DNA from: Nocardioides sp. IC4_145
GTDB taxonomy: Bacteria > Actinomycetota > Actinomycetes > Propionibacteriales > Nocardioidaceae
DNA: 64,000 nucleotides
Direction of reading: 5' to 3'
Assembly: GCF_011250565.1 (NCBI RefSeq)
Contig: NZ_JAANMS010000002.1
Location: forward strand, 62,001 to 126,000
Shown piece after piece: positions 25,549-33,184 of this stretch. Below the pieces are notes generated by a model. It had not been told where the DNA came from and ran no database searches. It was given only the letters and a program-made list of their open reading frames with translations. Made by a program: the position numbers and the translations under genes. Each line of letters begins with the position of its first letter. The first letter of the stretch is position 1.

Positions 25549-26367
25549 ATGCCGGACACTGAAATTGCCACTCATCTCGCCAACATCCAGCCAGACGCAC
25601 GGCCCGACCCGCCCGGCGACCTCGCCGGGCGGGTGGTGGTCGTCACCGGCGGCGCACAGGGGATGGGGCTGGCGACCGCCCGCCGCTGTGCCGCTGCGGG
25701 GGCGCACGTCGTGGTCGTTGACCTCGACGGGTCTCGTGCGGCTCACGTGGCCGACTCGCTTCCTGTGCCGGCGCTGGGGCTTGCCGTCGACGTGCAGGAC
25801 GAGACGCAGGTGGAGGAGATGGTCGCCCGTACCCTCGAGCGGTTCGGGCGCCTCGACGGCGCGGTGAACAACGCCGCTCGCCCGCCTGACAGCCGCCTGC
25901 TCAGCGACCTCGACCTGGCGGAGTGGCAGTCGGTCATGGCCGTTGACCTGACCGGGATGGCGCTCTGCCTGAAGCACGAGCTTCGGGCCCTGATGGCGCA
26001 GGGGGAGGGGGGCTCACTGGTGAACATTGCGTCTGTGAGTTCGTTCCGTCCCCAGGAACGGAACGCCGCGTACGTCGCGGCCAAGCACGGGGTCCTCGGG
26101 CTGACGAAGGTAGCTGCGCTGGAGAACGCGCCGCACGGCATCCGGGTGAACGCTGTCGCTCCTGGTGCGATCGACACGCCGATGCTTCGAGGCGCCCTCG
26201 AAGGCTCCGGATTGTCCGAGCCCGAGGTGGCCGGCGCTTTCACCGGCTTCGCCCGCTTCGGCCGACCGGAGGAGGTCGCCGAGTCGAGCGCGTGGCTGCT
26301 GGGCCCCGCGTCGTCGTACGTCACCGGGACAACGCTGACCGTGGACGGTGGCTTCACCGCGCGCTGA
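25549..26367 (+). CDS. SDR family oxidoreductase
   Basis: A 272-residue SDR with a 25-residue N-terminal extension before the Rossmann fold. TGGAQGMGLATARR is the cofactor loop, DLDGSR has the Asp that favours NAD+, NNAARPPD is the NAG variant, SVSSFRPQERNAAYVAAKHG carries Ser, Tyr and Lys, and VTGTTLTVDGGFTAR closes it. Coupled to the ABC permease with a four-base gap, so the imported compound is likely its substrate or a precursor. A bidirectional terminator lies immediately after. Confidence 0.87.
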   Translation: MPDTEIATHLANIQPDARPDPPGDLAGRVVVVTGGAQGMGLATARRCAAAGAHVVVVDLDGSRAAHVADSLPVPALGLAVDVQDETQVEEMVARTLERFGRLDGAVNNAARPPDSRLLSDLDLAEWQSVMAVDLTGMALCLKHELRALMAQGEGGSLVNIASVSSFRPQERNAAYVAAKHGVLGLTKVAALENAPHGIRVNAVAPGAIDTPMLRGALEGSGLSEPEVAGAFTGFARFGRPEEVAESSAWLLGPASSYVTGTTLTVDGGFTAR

Positions 26368-26386
26368 GCCGCGGCCCAGACCACTT

Positions 26387-26426
26387 CGGCCCGGACGTGC
26401 ACCCTTCAAGGGGCACGTCCGGGCCG
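26387..26426. terminator. Strong bidirectional terminator
   Basis: CGGCCCGGACGTGC (26387-26400) pairs perfectly over 14 bases with GCACGTCCGGGCCG (26413-26426), separated by 12 bases. On the plus strand it is followed by ATTGGTTT. It lies between the convergent SDR and EthD genes and would serve both. Confidence 0.75.
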
Positions 26427-26441
26427 ATTGGTTTCCGCGAG

Positions 26442-26810
26442 TCACGGCGCTAGGGACGCGCGCTGGACTGGGGAGTCATGCTCGACTACCAGGTAGCTGC
26501 GCGTCCGGGACCGGTCGAACAGGCGTAGCTCGTCGGCGACGATCTCCGCTTGAACGGCCGGTGACGATAGGTGCTCCACGGCTGCGTCCAGATCCTCGCG
26601 GGCCAGGAACCACAGCTCGGTGATCACGTCGTCCGCGTCGTCAACCGGCGCGGTCGACAACGGTGGCGGGTCGAGGAAGCGCCTGACGTAGCGCGCCGCC
26701 TGGGGGACGTGCTTCTCCCCCAGGCGGGCGTGATGACGCTCGTAGTAGTCGCGGAAGTCCTCGGTCGACATGCCGGGACGGCGTCGCAGCAGGAAGACCC
26801 AGCGGATCAT
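26442..26810 (-). CDS. EthD domain protein
   Basis: A 122-residue ferredoxin-like alpha/beta-barrel protein. MIRWVFLLRRRPGMSTEDFRDYY-type opening, with His-His in YERHHARLGEKH near 25-35, and FDRSRTRSYLVVEH at the end are typical of EthD/Dabb proteins. In ether-degrading Rhodococcus, EthD is needed alongside a P450, though its chemistry is unclear; elsewhere the fold acts as cyclase, isomerase or decarboxylase. The ATG at 26810 lies seven bases after the aldehyde dehydrogenase stop, so it is the last gene of that operon. A longer frame upstream is antisense-like extension into the dehydrogenase. Confidence 0.75.
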   Translation of the reverse strand: MIRWVFLLRRRPGMSTEDFRDYYERHHARLGEKHVPQAARYVRRFLDPPPLSTAPVDDADDVITELWFLAREDLDAAVEHLSSPAVQAEIVADELRLFDRSRTRSYLVVEHDSPVQRASLAP

Positions 26811-26817
26811 GCGACCG

Positions 26818-28287
26818 TCAGACCGCGCGGACCGCGCACGTCTTGACGCGCTGGTAAAAGTGCAGCGCCTCAAGGCCCTGCTCCTTGTGGGCCGAGCCGG
26901 ACAGCTTGAACCCGCCGAAGGGGTGGTGAACGTCCCACCCGGACGTCGGCAGGTTCACGGCGGCCTGGCCGGTTCGGACGCGGTCGAGGAACGTCTCGGA
27001 GGCACCGATGTCCCGGGTAAAGAGCGCTGCCGAGAGACCGTACTCCGAGGCGTTGGTGAGTTCGATGGCCTCCTCAAGGCCAGCGACGGGCATGACGGCG
27101 ATGACCGGCCCGAACACCTCCTGCGTCCAGATGCTCATGTCCGGCGTGACGTCCGCGACCACCGTGGGCTGGACGAAGCAGCCGTCAGCCGCAAGCCCGG
27201 AGGTGTCCACGGAGCCGGTGAGCACCCGACCACCCTCGGCCTCGGCGCGGGCAACGTGCTCCTCGATCTCGCGGCGGTGAGCAGGGTTGATGACCGGGCA
27301 GAGGGTGGTGCCCTTGGCGCTGCCGGCACCTGCCACGAGCGCACCCGCCCGCGCCAGGAGACGCTCGAGCAGCGCATCGTGCACGGAAGTCTCAACCAGA
27401 ACCCGGCTGGTCGCCGTGCAGCGCTGCCCCGCCTGTGCGAAGCCGGCGGCGGCGATCGTGTCCGCGGCGAGGTCCAGGTCCGCGTCCTTCAGCACGATCG
27501 AGGCGTTCTTGCCGCCCATCTCTGTCTGTACCCGCAGGTTCCGCCCCGCCAGCGAGCGCTGGAGGTCGAGTCCCACCTCGGTCGAACCGGTGAATGTGAC
27601 GGCATCGATCTCGTCGGAGTCGAGGAGCGCGTCCGCGATGTTCCCCGCGCGGCCGGTGACCGTCGTGACCGCTCGAGCCGGCACGCCGGCGTCGACGAGC
27701 GCGCGAACGAGCTCGAGCGCGATCACCGGCGTGTCACTAGCCGGCTTGAGGACCACAGCGTTGCCTGCGAACAGCGCCGGCGCCAGCTTGCGCGCCGGCG
27801 TGAGCAGCGGGTCGTTCCACGGCGTGATGACGAGCACCACACCCACCGGCTCACGGCGAACGCTGGTGGTCGTGCGTTCGCGGGCGTCGTGGATCAACTC
27901 GCCGTACGGCAACCGGGCCAGCCCGGCGTAGAACTCGAAGAACTCCGCCGACTTGGCCACCTCGACCGTCGCCTCGGCCGTCGTCTTGCCGTTCTCGCGC
28001 GTCAGCAGCGCGACAAGCTCCGGAGCGCGCTCGCGGAGGACAGCAGCCGCGCGGAAGAGCACGGCCGATCGCGCCAGAGCGCCGGTCGCGGCCCACTGCT
28101 CGGCTCCCTCGCGGGCTGACTTGTAGGCGCCGCGCACCGTGTCTGCCGACAGGCTCGGCACCTGCGCGATCACGGTGTCCCAGGCGGCCGGGTCGTGCAC
28201 GTCGAGCCACTGGTCGCCAGCGTCGATCCACTCCCCTCCGACCAGTGCCTGGTAGCGGGCAGGGGTGGAGGTGGTCGGTTGGTTCAC
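26818..28287 (-). CDS. Aldehyde dehydrogenase family protein
   Basis: A 489-residue NAD(P)+-dependent ALDH. FTGSTEVGLDLQR near 228 (nucleotide loop), EMGGKNASIVLKDADLD near 250 (general-base Glu) and GQRCTATSRVLVE near 283 (catalytic Cys) are all present, as are EEVFGPV-type (here QEVFGPVIAVMPV) and PFGGFKLSG motifs. It resembles vanillin/benzaldehyde-type and alpha-ketoglutarate-semialdehyde ALDHs. The start overlaps the iron alcohol dehydrogenase stop by four bases: an alcohol-to-aldehyde-to-acid pair in one operon, with the EthD-like protein third. Confidence 0.93.
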   Translation of the reverse strand: MNQPTTSTPARYQALVGGEWIDAGDQWLDVHDPAAWDTVIAQVPSLSADTVRGAYKSAREGAEQWAATGALARSAVLFRAAAVLRERAPELVALLTRENGKTTAEATVEVAKSAEFFEFYAGLARLPYGELIHDARERTTTSVRREPVGVVLVITPWNDPLLTPARKLAPALFAGNAVVLKPASDTPVIALELVRALVDAGVPARAVTTVTGRAGNIADALLDSDEIDAVTFTGSTEVGLDLQRSLAGRNLRVQTEMGGKNASIVLKDADLDLAADTIAAAGFAQAGQRCTATSRVLVETSVHDALLERLLARAGALVAGAGSAKGTTLCPVINPAHRREIEEHVARAEAEGGRVLTGSVDTSGLAADGCFVQPTVVADVTPDMSIWTQEVFGPVIAVMPVAGLEEAIELTNASEYGLSAALFTRDIGASETFLDRVRTGQAAVNLPTSGWDVHHPFGGFKLSGSAHKEQGLEALHFYQRVKTCAVRAV

Positions 28288-29459
28288 GGGGTGGCTCCCA
28301 TCGCGGTCCAGGCGCCGGCGAGGTCGCCGGTGCGCAGGTGAGTGATCAAGGTGGTCAGTCGACCGGTCTCCAGCGGGACCGGGTTCGTGGGGCGCGGATA
28401 GTCCGCGACCACGCGCGAAGCGATCTGCTCCGACTCCTCGGGAGTCGATCCGAGGCCGAGCAGGTCCGTGGGCAGGCCGGCGTCAGCGGAGAGCTCCGCG
28501 ACCCGGGTCGCCAAGAGGCGCAGGTCGGCCGTCTCGTCCTGCAGTACCTCCGCGGCGAGCTCCGCACCGCGCTCCTCACCCATCGTCTGGTTGTAAGCCA
28601 GGCAGTAGGGAAGGGCGAGCGAGCAACCCACACCGTGTGCCAGTCCGTGACGGGCCGCGAGCACGTAGCTCAAGCTGTGCCCAAGCACCACGCCCGCATT
28701 CAGCGAGACCCCAGCGAGGAACGACGCGTACAGCAGATCGCCGCGGGCTTCGCGGTCGCCGCCGAGGGCGGGGCGCAGGCGGTCGAAGATGATCTGGGAC
28801 GCCCTCACGGAGAACTGCCTGGTGAGGTCGTTGCTGGTGGTCGACATCGCCGACTCCAAGGCGTGGGACAGCGCGTCGAGGGCCGTGCTTGCCACGACGG
28901 TTGCCGGCAGGCCGGCGACGAGGTCGGCGTCGAGGACAGCGAGGTCGGGCACGAATTGGGCGCTCAGCACAGCCCGCTTCGCGCCGTCGACCGCGAACAT
29001 CGCGACGCGGGTCGCCTCGGCACCCGTGCCGACCGTGGTGGGGACCAGTGCCAGGAACGGGAAGTTCGCGATCGGCGCGATGGGTCCGCGCAGGTCGTCG
29101 GGCTCCACGTCGCCGCCGACCGCGTGAGCCACGAGCTTGGTGACGTCGAGTGCGCTGCCGCCGCCGATGCCTACAAACGCCACCGCCTGTGCCGCGCGCG
29201 CAGCCGCGATGGCCCGCTTGAGCACGAGGTCGTCCGGCTCACCCTCGATCTCGGCGAAGACGACGACGTCGTACCCACTGTCCTCGAGACTGCCCACGGC
29301 AGCCCGATCGAGCCCGAGGTCGTGCACCACTGCGTCGGCGACCACCATCACTGCGCCCAGCGGGACGCGGTCACCGGTCAGGAGGCTACCCAGCCGGCCG
29401 GCGGCACCCGGTGCGGCGACCACCCGGCGAGGGAAGAGGAATTCGTCGATCTCGATCAT
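28284..29459 (-). CDS. Iron-containing (type III) alcohol dehydrogenase
   Basis: A 391-residue Fe-ADH. GGGSALDVTKLVA near 98 is the NAD-binding turn, TTVGTGAEATRVA the dinucleotide/Fe region, and metal ligands are Asp in FVPDLAVLDADL, His in DALSHALES and the two His of RHGLAHGVG. It converts an alcohol to an aldehyde or ketone (some relatives reduce maleylacetate). First gene of the minus operon, transcribed from a TTGCAA/TACCAT promoter that has a regulatory palindrome in the spacer. A GGGAGT site precedes the ATG. Confidence 0.9.
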   Translation of the reverse strand: MIEIDEFLFPRRVVAAPGAAGRLGSLLTGDRVPLGAVMVVADAVVHDLGLDRAAVGSLEDSGYDVVVFAEIEGEPDDLVLKRAIAAARAAQAVAFVGIGGGSALDVTKLVAHAVGGDVEPDDLRGPIAPIANFPFLALVPTTVGTGAEATRVAMFAVDGAKRAVLSAQFVPDLAVLDADLVAGLPATVVASTALDALSHALESAMSTTSNDLTRQFSVRASQIIFDRLRPALGGDREARGDLLYASFLAGVSLNAGVVLGHSLSYVLAARHGLAHGVGCSLALPYCLAYNQTMGEERGAELAAEVLQDETADLRLLATRVAELSADAGLPTDLLGLGSTPEESEQIASRVVADYPRPTNPVPLETGRLTTLITHLRTGDLAGAWTAMGATP

Positions 29460-29486
29460 GCGGACTCCCGTCGTCGGTGGATCCAG

Positions 29487-29536
29487 TTGTGTGACCCACG
29501 TCCCAGATGGTAGTTATTCCTCATAACAAATTGCAA
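29487..29536. promoter_or_regulatory. Divergent promoters with operator between Fe-ADH and LhgO-like genes
   Basis: Minus strand: TTGCAA (29536-29531), 18-base spacer, TACCAT (29512-29507). Plus strand: TTGTGT (29487-29492), 18-base spacer, TAGTTA (29511-29516). GTTATTCCTCATAAC at 29513-29527 is an inverted repeat (GTTAT/ATAAC) sitting in the minus spacer and over the plus -10. Its reverse, GTTATGAGGAATAAC, matches 12 of 15 positions of the box at 31842-31856. A bound regulator would block both directions. Confidence 0.6.
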
Positions 29537-29548
29537 GGAGCGTGCCAG

Positions 29549-30751
29549 ATGAAGCAGTACGACCTCGTGGTGGTCGGGGCCGGGATCGTCGGCCTCGCCG
29601 TCGCTCGCGAGTGGTTTGCCCGGCACCCCGGTGCGAGCATCCTCGTGGTCGAGGGTGAGTCCGACGTGGCTGCGCACCAGACCAGTCACAACTCGGGTGT
29701 CATCCACAGCGGGGTGTACTACGAGCCAGGCTCGCTCAAGGCCCGGTTGTGCGTCGAGGGTGCTCGCCTCATGTACGACTACGCGGCCGAGCACCGGATC
29801 CCGGTGGAACGGTGCGGAAAGCTCATCGTCGCCCTCGAGGAGCACGAGCTGCCCCGCCTGGACGAGCTCGAGCGCCGTGGACGCGCCAACGACGTGGAAG
29901 GTCTGCGCCGGGTGGGGGCGGCGGAGATCAAGGAGATCGAGCCGCATGCTGCCGGGTTGGCGGCACTCCACTCGCCCGGAACGGGCATCGTCGACTACGC
30001 CGAAGTCGCCCGCGCCATCCGACGTGAGCTCGAGACGAAGCACGTGGAGCTCCGGTTCGACACCTGGGTGCGGTCGGTGCGCAACCACGGTGACATCTGC
30101 CGGGTCGAGCTGCCGGACGGCGAGGTCACCGCGCGGCGTGCCATCACCTGCGCCGGTCTCTGGTCGGACCGGCTGGCCCGCTCGTCAGGAGCCCCGGGGG
30201 ATCCGCGCATCGTGCCCTTCCGGGGCGGATACCTGCAGCTTCGCCGAACGGAGGAGCCGTTGGTGCGCGGGATGATCTACCCGGTTCCCGACCCGACGCT
30301 GCCCTTCCTCGGGGTACACATCACCCGCCACATCAACGGCACTGTGTCGCTGGGCCCCACGGCGATGATGGTGGCTGCGCGCGACGGGTACTCCGCCACT
30401 CGGCTTCGCGGCCGCGACGTGTGGGAGACAGCGGCCTGGCCAGGCAGCTGGCGGCTTGCGCGACGCTTCTGGCGCACGGGTGTCCGTGAGCTCACCATGG
30501 CGGCGAGTCGCAAGGCGTTCGTCCGTGAGGCGGCGCGGTACGCGCCCGGCCTCACCGTCGACGACCTGGATGGGAGCGTCCACGCTGGTGTGCGCGCTCA
30601 GGCGCTTGGTCGTGACGGCTCGCTGGTTGATGACTTCGCCTTGTCCACCGATGGTCCCGTCACCCACGTTCGCAATGCGCCCTCGCCGGCTGCCACGGCG
30701 TCGTTCGCTATCGCCGGGGAGCTCGTCGACCGAGTCATGGCCGCTAACTGA
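29549..30751 (+). CDS. L-2-hydroxyglutarate oxidase-like FAD oxidoreductase
   Basis: A 400-residue DAO-fold flavoprotein. VVVGAGIVGLAVAREW at about 6-21 binds FAD, followed by HQTSHNSGVIHSGVYYEPGSLKARLC, the hallmark of LhgO (L-2-hydroxyglutarate oxidase/dehydrogenase), and CAGLWSDRLAR and PFRGGYLQLR near 205-235. The known family oxidises L-2-hydroxyglutarate to 2-oxoglutarate at the membrane; here the setting suggests a 2-hydroxyacid from the pathway, or repair of a side product. The ATG at 29549 follows AAGGAG at a good spacing. It is a single-gene unit, divergent from Fe-ADH and convergent with gntR. Confidence 0.87.
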   Translation: MKQYDLVVVGAGIVGLAVAREWFARHPGASILVVEGESDVAAHQTSHNSGVIHSGVYYEPGSLKARLCVEGARLMYDYAAEHRIPVERCGKLIVALEEHELPRLDELERRGRANDVEGLRRVGAAEIKEIEPHAAGLAALHSPGTGIVDYAEVARAIRRELETKHVELRFDTWVRSVRNHGDICRVELPDGEVTARRAITCAGLWSDRLARSSGAPGDPRIVPFRGGYLQLRRTEEPLVRGMIYPVPDPTLPFLGVHITRHINGTVSLGPTAMMVAARDGYSATRLRGRDVWETAAWPGSWRLARRFWRTGVRELTMAASRKAFVREAARYAPGLTVDDLDGSVHAGVRAQALGRDGSLVDDFALSTDGPVTHVRNAPSPAATASFAIAGELVDRVMAAN

Positions 30752-30814
30752 TCCGCAGCCTCAGCCGGCCGACGCCGGCGGCCGACGCGTCGCGCTCGCG
30801 CCCCGGTCCGCGGT

Positions 30815-31744
30815 TCAGAGGCGCCACTCGACGGGCATGAGGCCCTGGTCGGGCGAGCGGCTCAGGTAGGTGTCGCGAACCTCGCCGATGTGCTCAGCCA
30901 TCAGCTTGCGCGCCTTGGTCGCGCGGCCGTCGACGATCGCGACGGCGATGTCCTCGTGGGAGTGGCTGAGCATGGAGCGCTCCGAGACCGGGTCGACCGA
31001 ACGCAGGACGTTCTCCACCACGATGTGCGTCACCGACTGCGTGACGAGGGTGAGGACGCGGTTGCCGCTCAGCTGTGCGATGGCGGCATGGAAGTTGTTG
31101 AAGTCAGCGAAGAGCTCGTCGGACTGATGGGCGTCCGGGTCGTAGTCGATGAACGGCGCGAAGACCGCTCGCTTCGCCCGTCGATCGGGTTTCTGTGCGA
31201 CAAGCTCCGCCAGCGATGGCTCCAGGATCGCCCAGGTCTGGAGGAGCTCCATGTGCGTCGCCCCGCTGAGGTGGAAGTAGAGTGACGAGGTCCTGGCCAG
31301 GTACCCCGAGTTCAGAGGGGCGACGAAGGGTCCGCCGCCAGGCCCGCGCTTGATGTCGATAATCCCCTGGATCTCCAGGAGCCTCAGCGCTTCGCGCAGC
31401 GACTCGCGGCTCACGGCGTACCGCTCGAGCATCTCAGGCTCGGTCGGCAGCTTCTCGCCGACCTGCACGCGGCCGCCGATGATGTCGTCGACGATCCGGG
31501 ACGCCGTCACCTCCGCCGCCTTCGGCTCGCGAGTCCGGGGCGCTGCGTCCGACGCGGAGCGGAATCCGCGAGGGGCGTAGATGATGGGCAACCCGTGAGC
31601 GGGCCGCGGGTCGTTCGCCGCTCGGCCCGCGGCGGCTGCAGCAAGGTCGTCGATCGGCTCTGCGCTCATGTCGGCTTTCTGGTCGAGGTCGCGGCGTGGG
31701 CCGCTGCCGACGTGACACGTCGGGGCCCTGCGAACAGGGTTCAC
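30815..31744 (-). CDS. FadR-type GntR transcriptional regulator (FCD domain)
   Basis: A winged-helix regulator. About residues 75-145 are the DNA-binding domain (EKLPTEPEMLERYAVSRESLREALRLLEIQGIIDIKRGPGGG), and 150-300 an FCD ligand-binding all-helical domain (LEPSLAELVAQ, FHAAIAQLSGNRVL, HEDIAVAIVDGRATKARKLMAEHI), with Asp/His residues typical of metal/ligand binding. Read from GTG at 31744 it has 309 residues; an ATG at 31669 gives 284, closer to the usual length. It sits between the LhgO-like gene and the divergent CoA-transferase operon, whose promoter carries the 14-base palindrome. As the only regulator inside the catabolic block it is the best candidate to bind the shared box and sense a pathway acyl-CoA. 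Confidence 0.88.
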   Translation of the reverse strand: MNPVRRAPTCHVGSGPRRDLDQKADMSAEPIDDLAAAAAGRAANDPRPAHGLPIIYAPRGFRSASDAAPRTREPKAAEVTASRIVDDIIGGRVQVGEKLPTEPEMLERYAVSRESLREALRLLEIQGIIDIKRGPGGGPFVAPLNSGYLARTSSLYFHLSGATHMELLQTWAILEPSLAELVAQKPDRRAKRAVFAPFIDYDPDAHQSDELFADFNNFHAAIAQLSGNRVLTLVTQSVTHIVVENVLRSVDPVSERSMLSHSHEDIAVAIVDGRATKARKLMAEHIGEVRDTYLSRSPDQGLMPVEWRL

Positions 31745-31829
31745 TCTCGCACCTCGTTGCTATCGAAACAACGATCCCTGCGACCGCCAGCAGCGGCGAG
31801 ATCTCTGAGACCAGGGTCACGACAGGCCC

Positions 31830-31858
31830 TTGACCTAGTTCATCATGATGAATAACAT
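31830..31858 (+). promoter_or_regulatory. CoA-transferase operon promoter with palindromic operator in spacer
   Basis: TTGACC (31830-31835), 17-base spacer, TAACAT (31853-31858). TTCATCATGATGAA at 31839-31852 is a perfect 14-base palindrome filling most of the spacer. Transcription would begin near 31865, exactly at the GTG of the CoA-transferase, implying a leaderless mRNA. The site lies in the intergenic region shared with gntR, fitting autoregulation. Confidence 0.65.
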
Positions 31859-31864
31859 GGCGGC

Positions 31865-33184
31865 GTGACGCAGACCACGTACGGCGGCCCCTCTGCAGGC
31901 GGCTCCGACCAGCGCCGGCCCCGACCGCGCACGGGCCCCTTGGCCGGCATCAAGGTCGCGGACTTCTGCTGGATGGGCGTCGGGGCCGTCGCCACACGTC
32001 TGCTGGCCGACTTCGGGGCAGAAGTCATCAAGATCGAGAACCGCAAGCGGCTCGACACGCCCCGCCGGCTGCCCATCTACAAGGGTGAGGTGCGGTCGTA
32101 CGGCGACGAGGATCCCAACCCGGATCCCGACAAGGGTGGGCTGTTCAACAACTACTCGCGCAACAAGCTCGGGATCACCGTCGACATGGCCGACCCGCGC
32201 GGGCGCGAACTGGTCCTGGACCTCATCGCCCACTGCGGCGTCGTCACGGAGAACTTCGCCCCGGGCGTGATGGAGCGCTGGAATCTCACCTACCCCCAGC
32301 TGTGTGAGATCCGTGAGGACGTGATCTTCGCGCGGATGAGCGGCTACGGGCACTCGGGCCCGCATGCGCATTACCGCAGCTACGGTCCCGTGGTGCAGGC
32401 GGTCAGCGGTCTGTCGTTCAACAGCGGCTTGCCGGGTCGCGAGCCGTCCGGCTGGGGCCTGTCCTACATGGACAACCAAGCGGCGTACTACAACTCCGCC
32501 GGCCTGCTGCTGGCGATCTTCCACCGGATGCTCACGGGCCAGGGGACCGAGATCGACGTCTCCGCCGTCGAGGCCGGCGTCGGCCTGCTCGGTGCCGACC
32601 TGCTCGACACCCTGGTCAATGACCGGCCCAGCCGCCGCGCGGACTTCCCGCGCGGCAACCGCCTCGAGCACCCCGAGTGCGCGCCGCACGGGGTCTACCC
32701 GGCGCGCGGCGATGACCAGTGGGTGGCGATCGCGGTGTTCACCGACGAGGAGTGGAAGTCGCTCTGTGCCGCGATGGAGAACCCCGCGTGGGCCGACGAC
32801 ACGCGCTTCGCCAGCGCTGCCGGGCGGGTGGCCCACCACGACGAGCTCGACGCCCACGTGTCCGCGTGGACTGCAGAGCGCGACAAGCACCAGACCATGC
32901 ACGAACTGCAGTCCGCCGGTGTGATCGCCGCAGCGGTGCAGAACTCCCGCGACCTCAGTGAGATCGACGCGCAAATCGCTGCCAGAGGGACGTTCTTCGA
33001 GCTCGACCACCCGGTAATCGGTCCGGCCCTCTTTGAGGGGTTCCCAGCCCGGCTGTCGACCTCCAGCCCCGACAACTGGCGCTCGGCGCCGCTGCTCGGC
33101 GAAGACAACGCCTACGTCTTCGGCGAGCTGCTCGGCCGAGACGCCGACACGCTGGCCGAGCTGGCCGCGGAGGGAGTCATCTGA
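31865..33184 (+). CDS. Class III CoA-transferase (CaiB/BaiF), catalytic type
   Basis: A 439-residue family III CoA-transferase. GIKVADFCWMGVGAVATRLLADFGAEVIKIE opens the Rossmann part near 28-58, and NKLGITVDMADPRGRELVLDLI and FAPGVMERWNL follow. YMDNQAAYYNSAGLLLA near 208 carries the active-site Asp that forms the acyl-anhydride with CoA-ester substrates, and TGQGTEIDVSAVEA follows. It likely activates a carboxylic acid by taking CoA from succinyl-CoA or a pathway product. First gene of the long plus operon; the GTG start coincides with the predicted transcription start. It overlaps the next gene by ATGA. Confidence 0.9.
   Translation: MTQTTYGGPSAGGSDQRRPRPRTGPLAGIKVADFCWMGVGAVATRLLADFGAEVIKIENRKRLDTPRRLPIYKGEVRSYGDEDPNPDPDKGGLFNNYSRNKLGITVDMADPRGRELVLDLIAHCGVVTENFAPGVMERWNLTYPQLCEIREDVIFARMSGYGHSGPHAHYRSYGPVVQAVSGLSFNSGLPGREPSGWGLSYMDNQAAYYNSAGLLLAIFHRMLTGQGTEIDVSAVEAGVGLLGADLLDTLVNDRPSRRADFPRGNRLEHPECAPHGVYPARGDDQWVAIAVFTDEEWKSLCAAMENPAWADDTRFASAAGRVAHHDELDAHVSAWTAERDKHQTMHELQSAGVIAAAVQNSRDLSEIDAQIAARGTFFELDHPVIGPALFEGFPARLSTSSPDNWRSAPLLGEDNAYVFGELLGRDADTLAELAAEGVI

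Noticed and set aside
30752..30814. Possible terminator of GCCGGC repeats between the LhgO-like gene and gntR
   Set aside because: The repeats are short self-palindromes without a clear stem-loop; GC richness alone can explain them.
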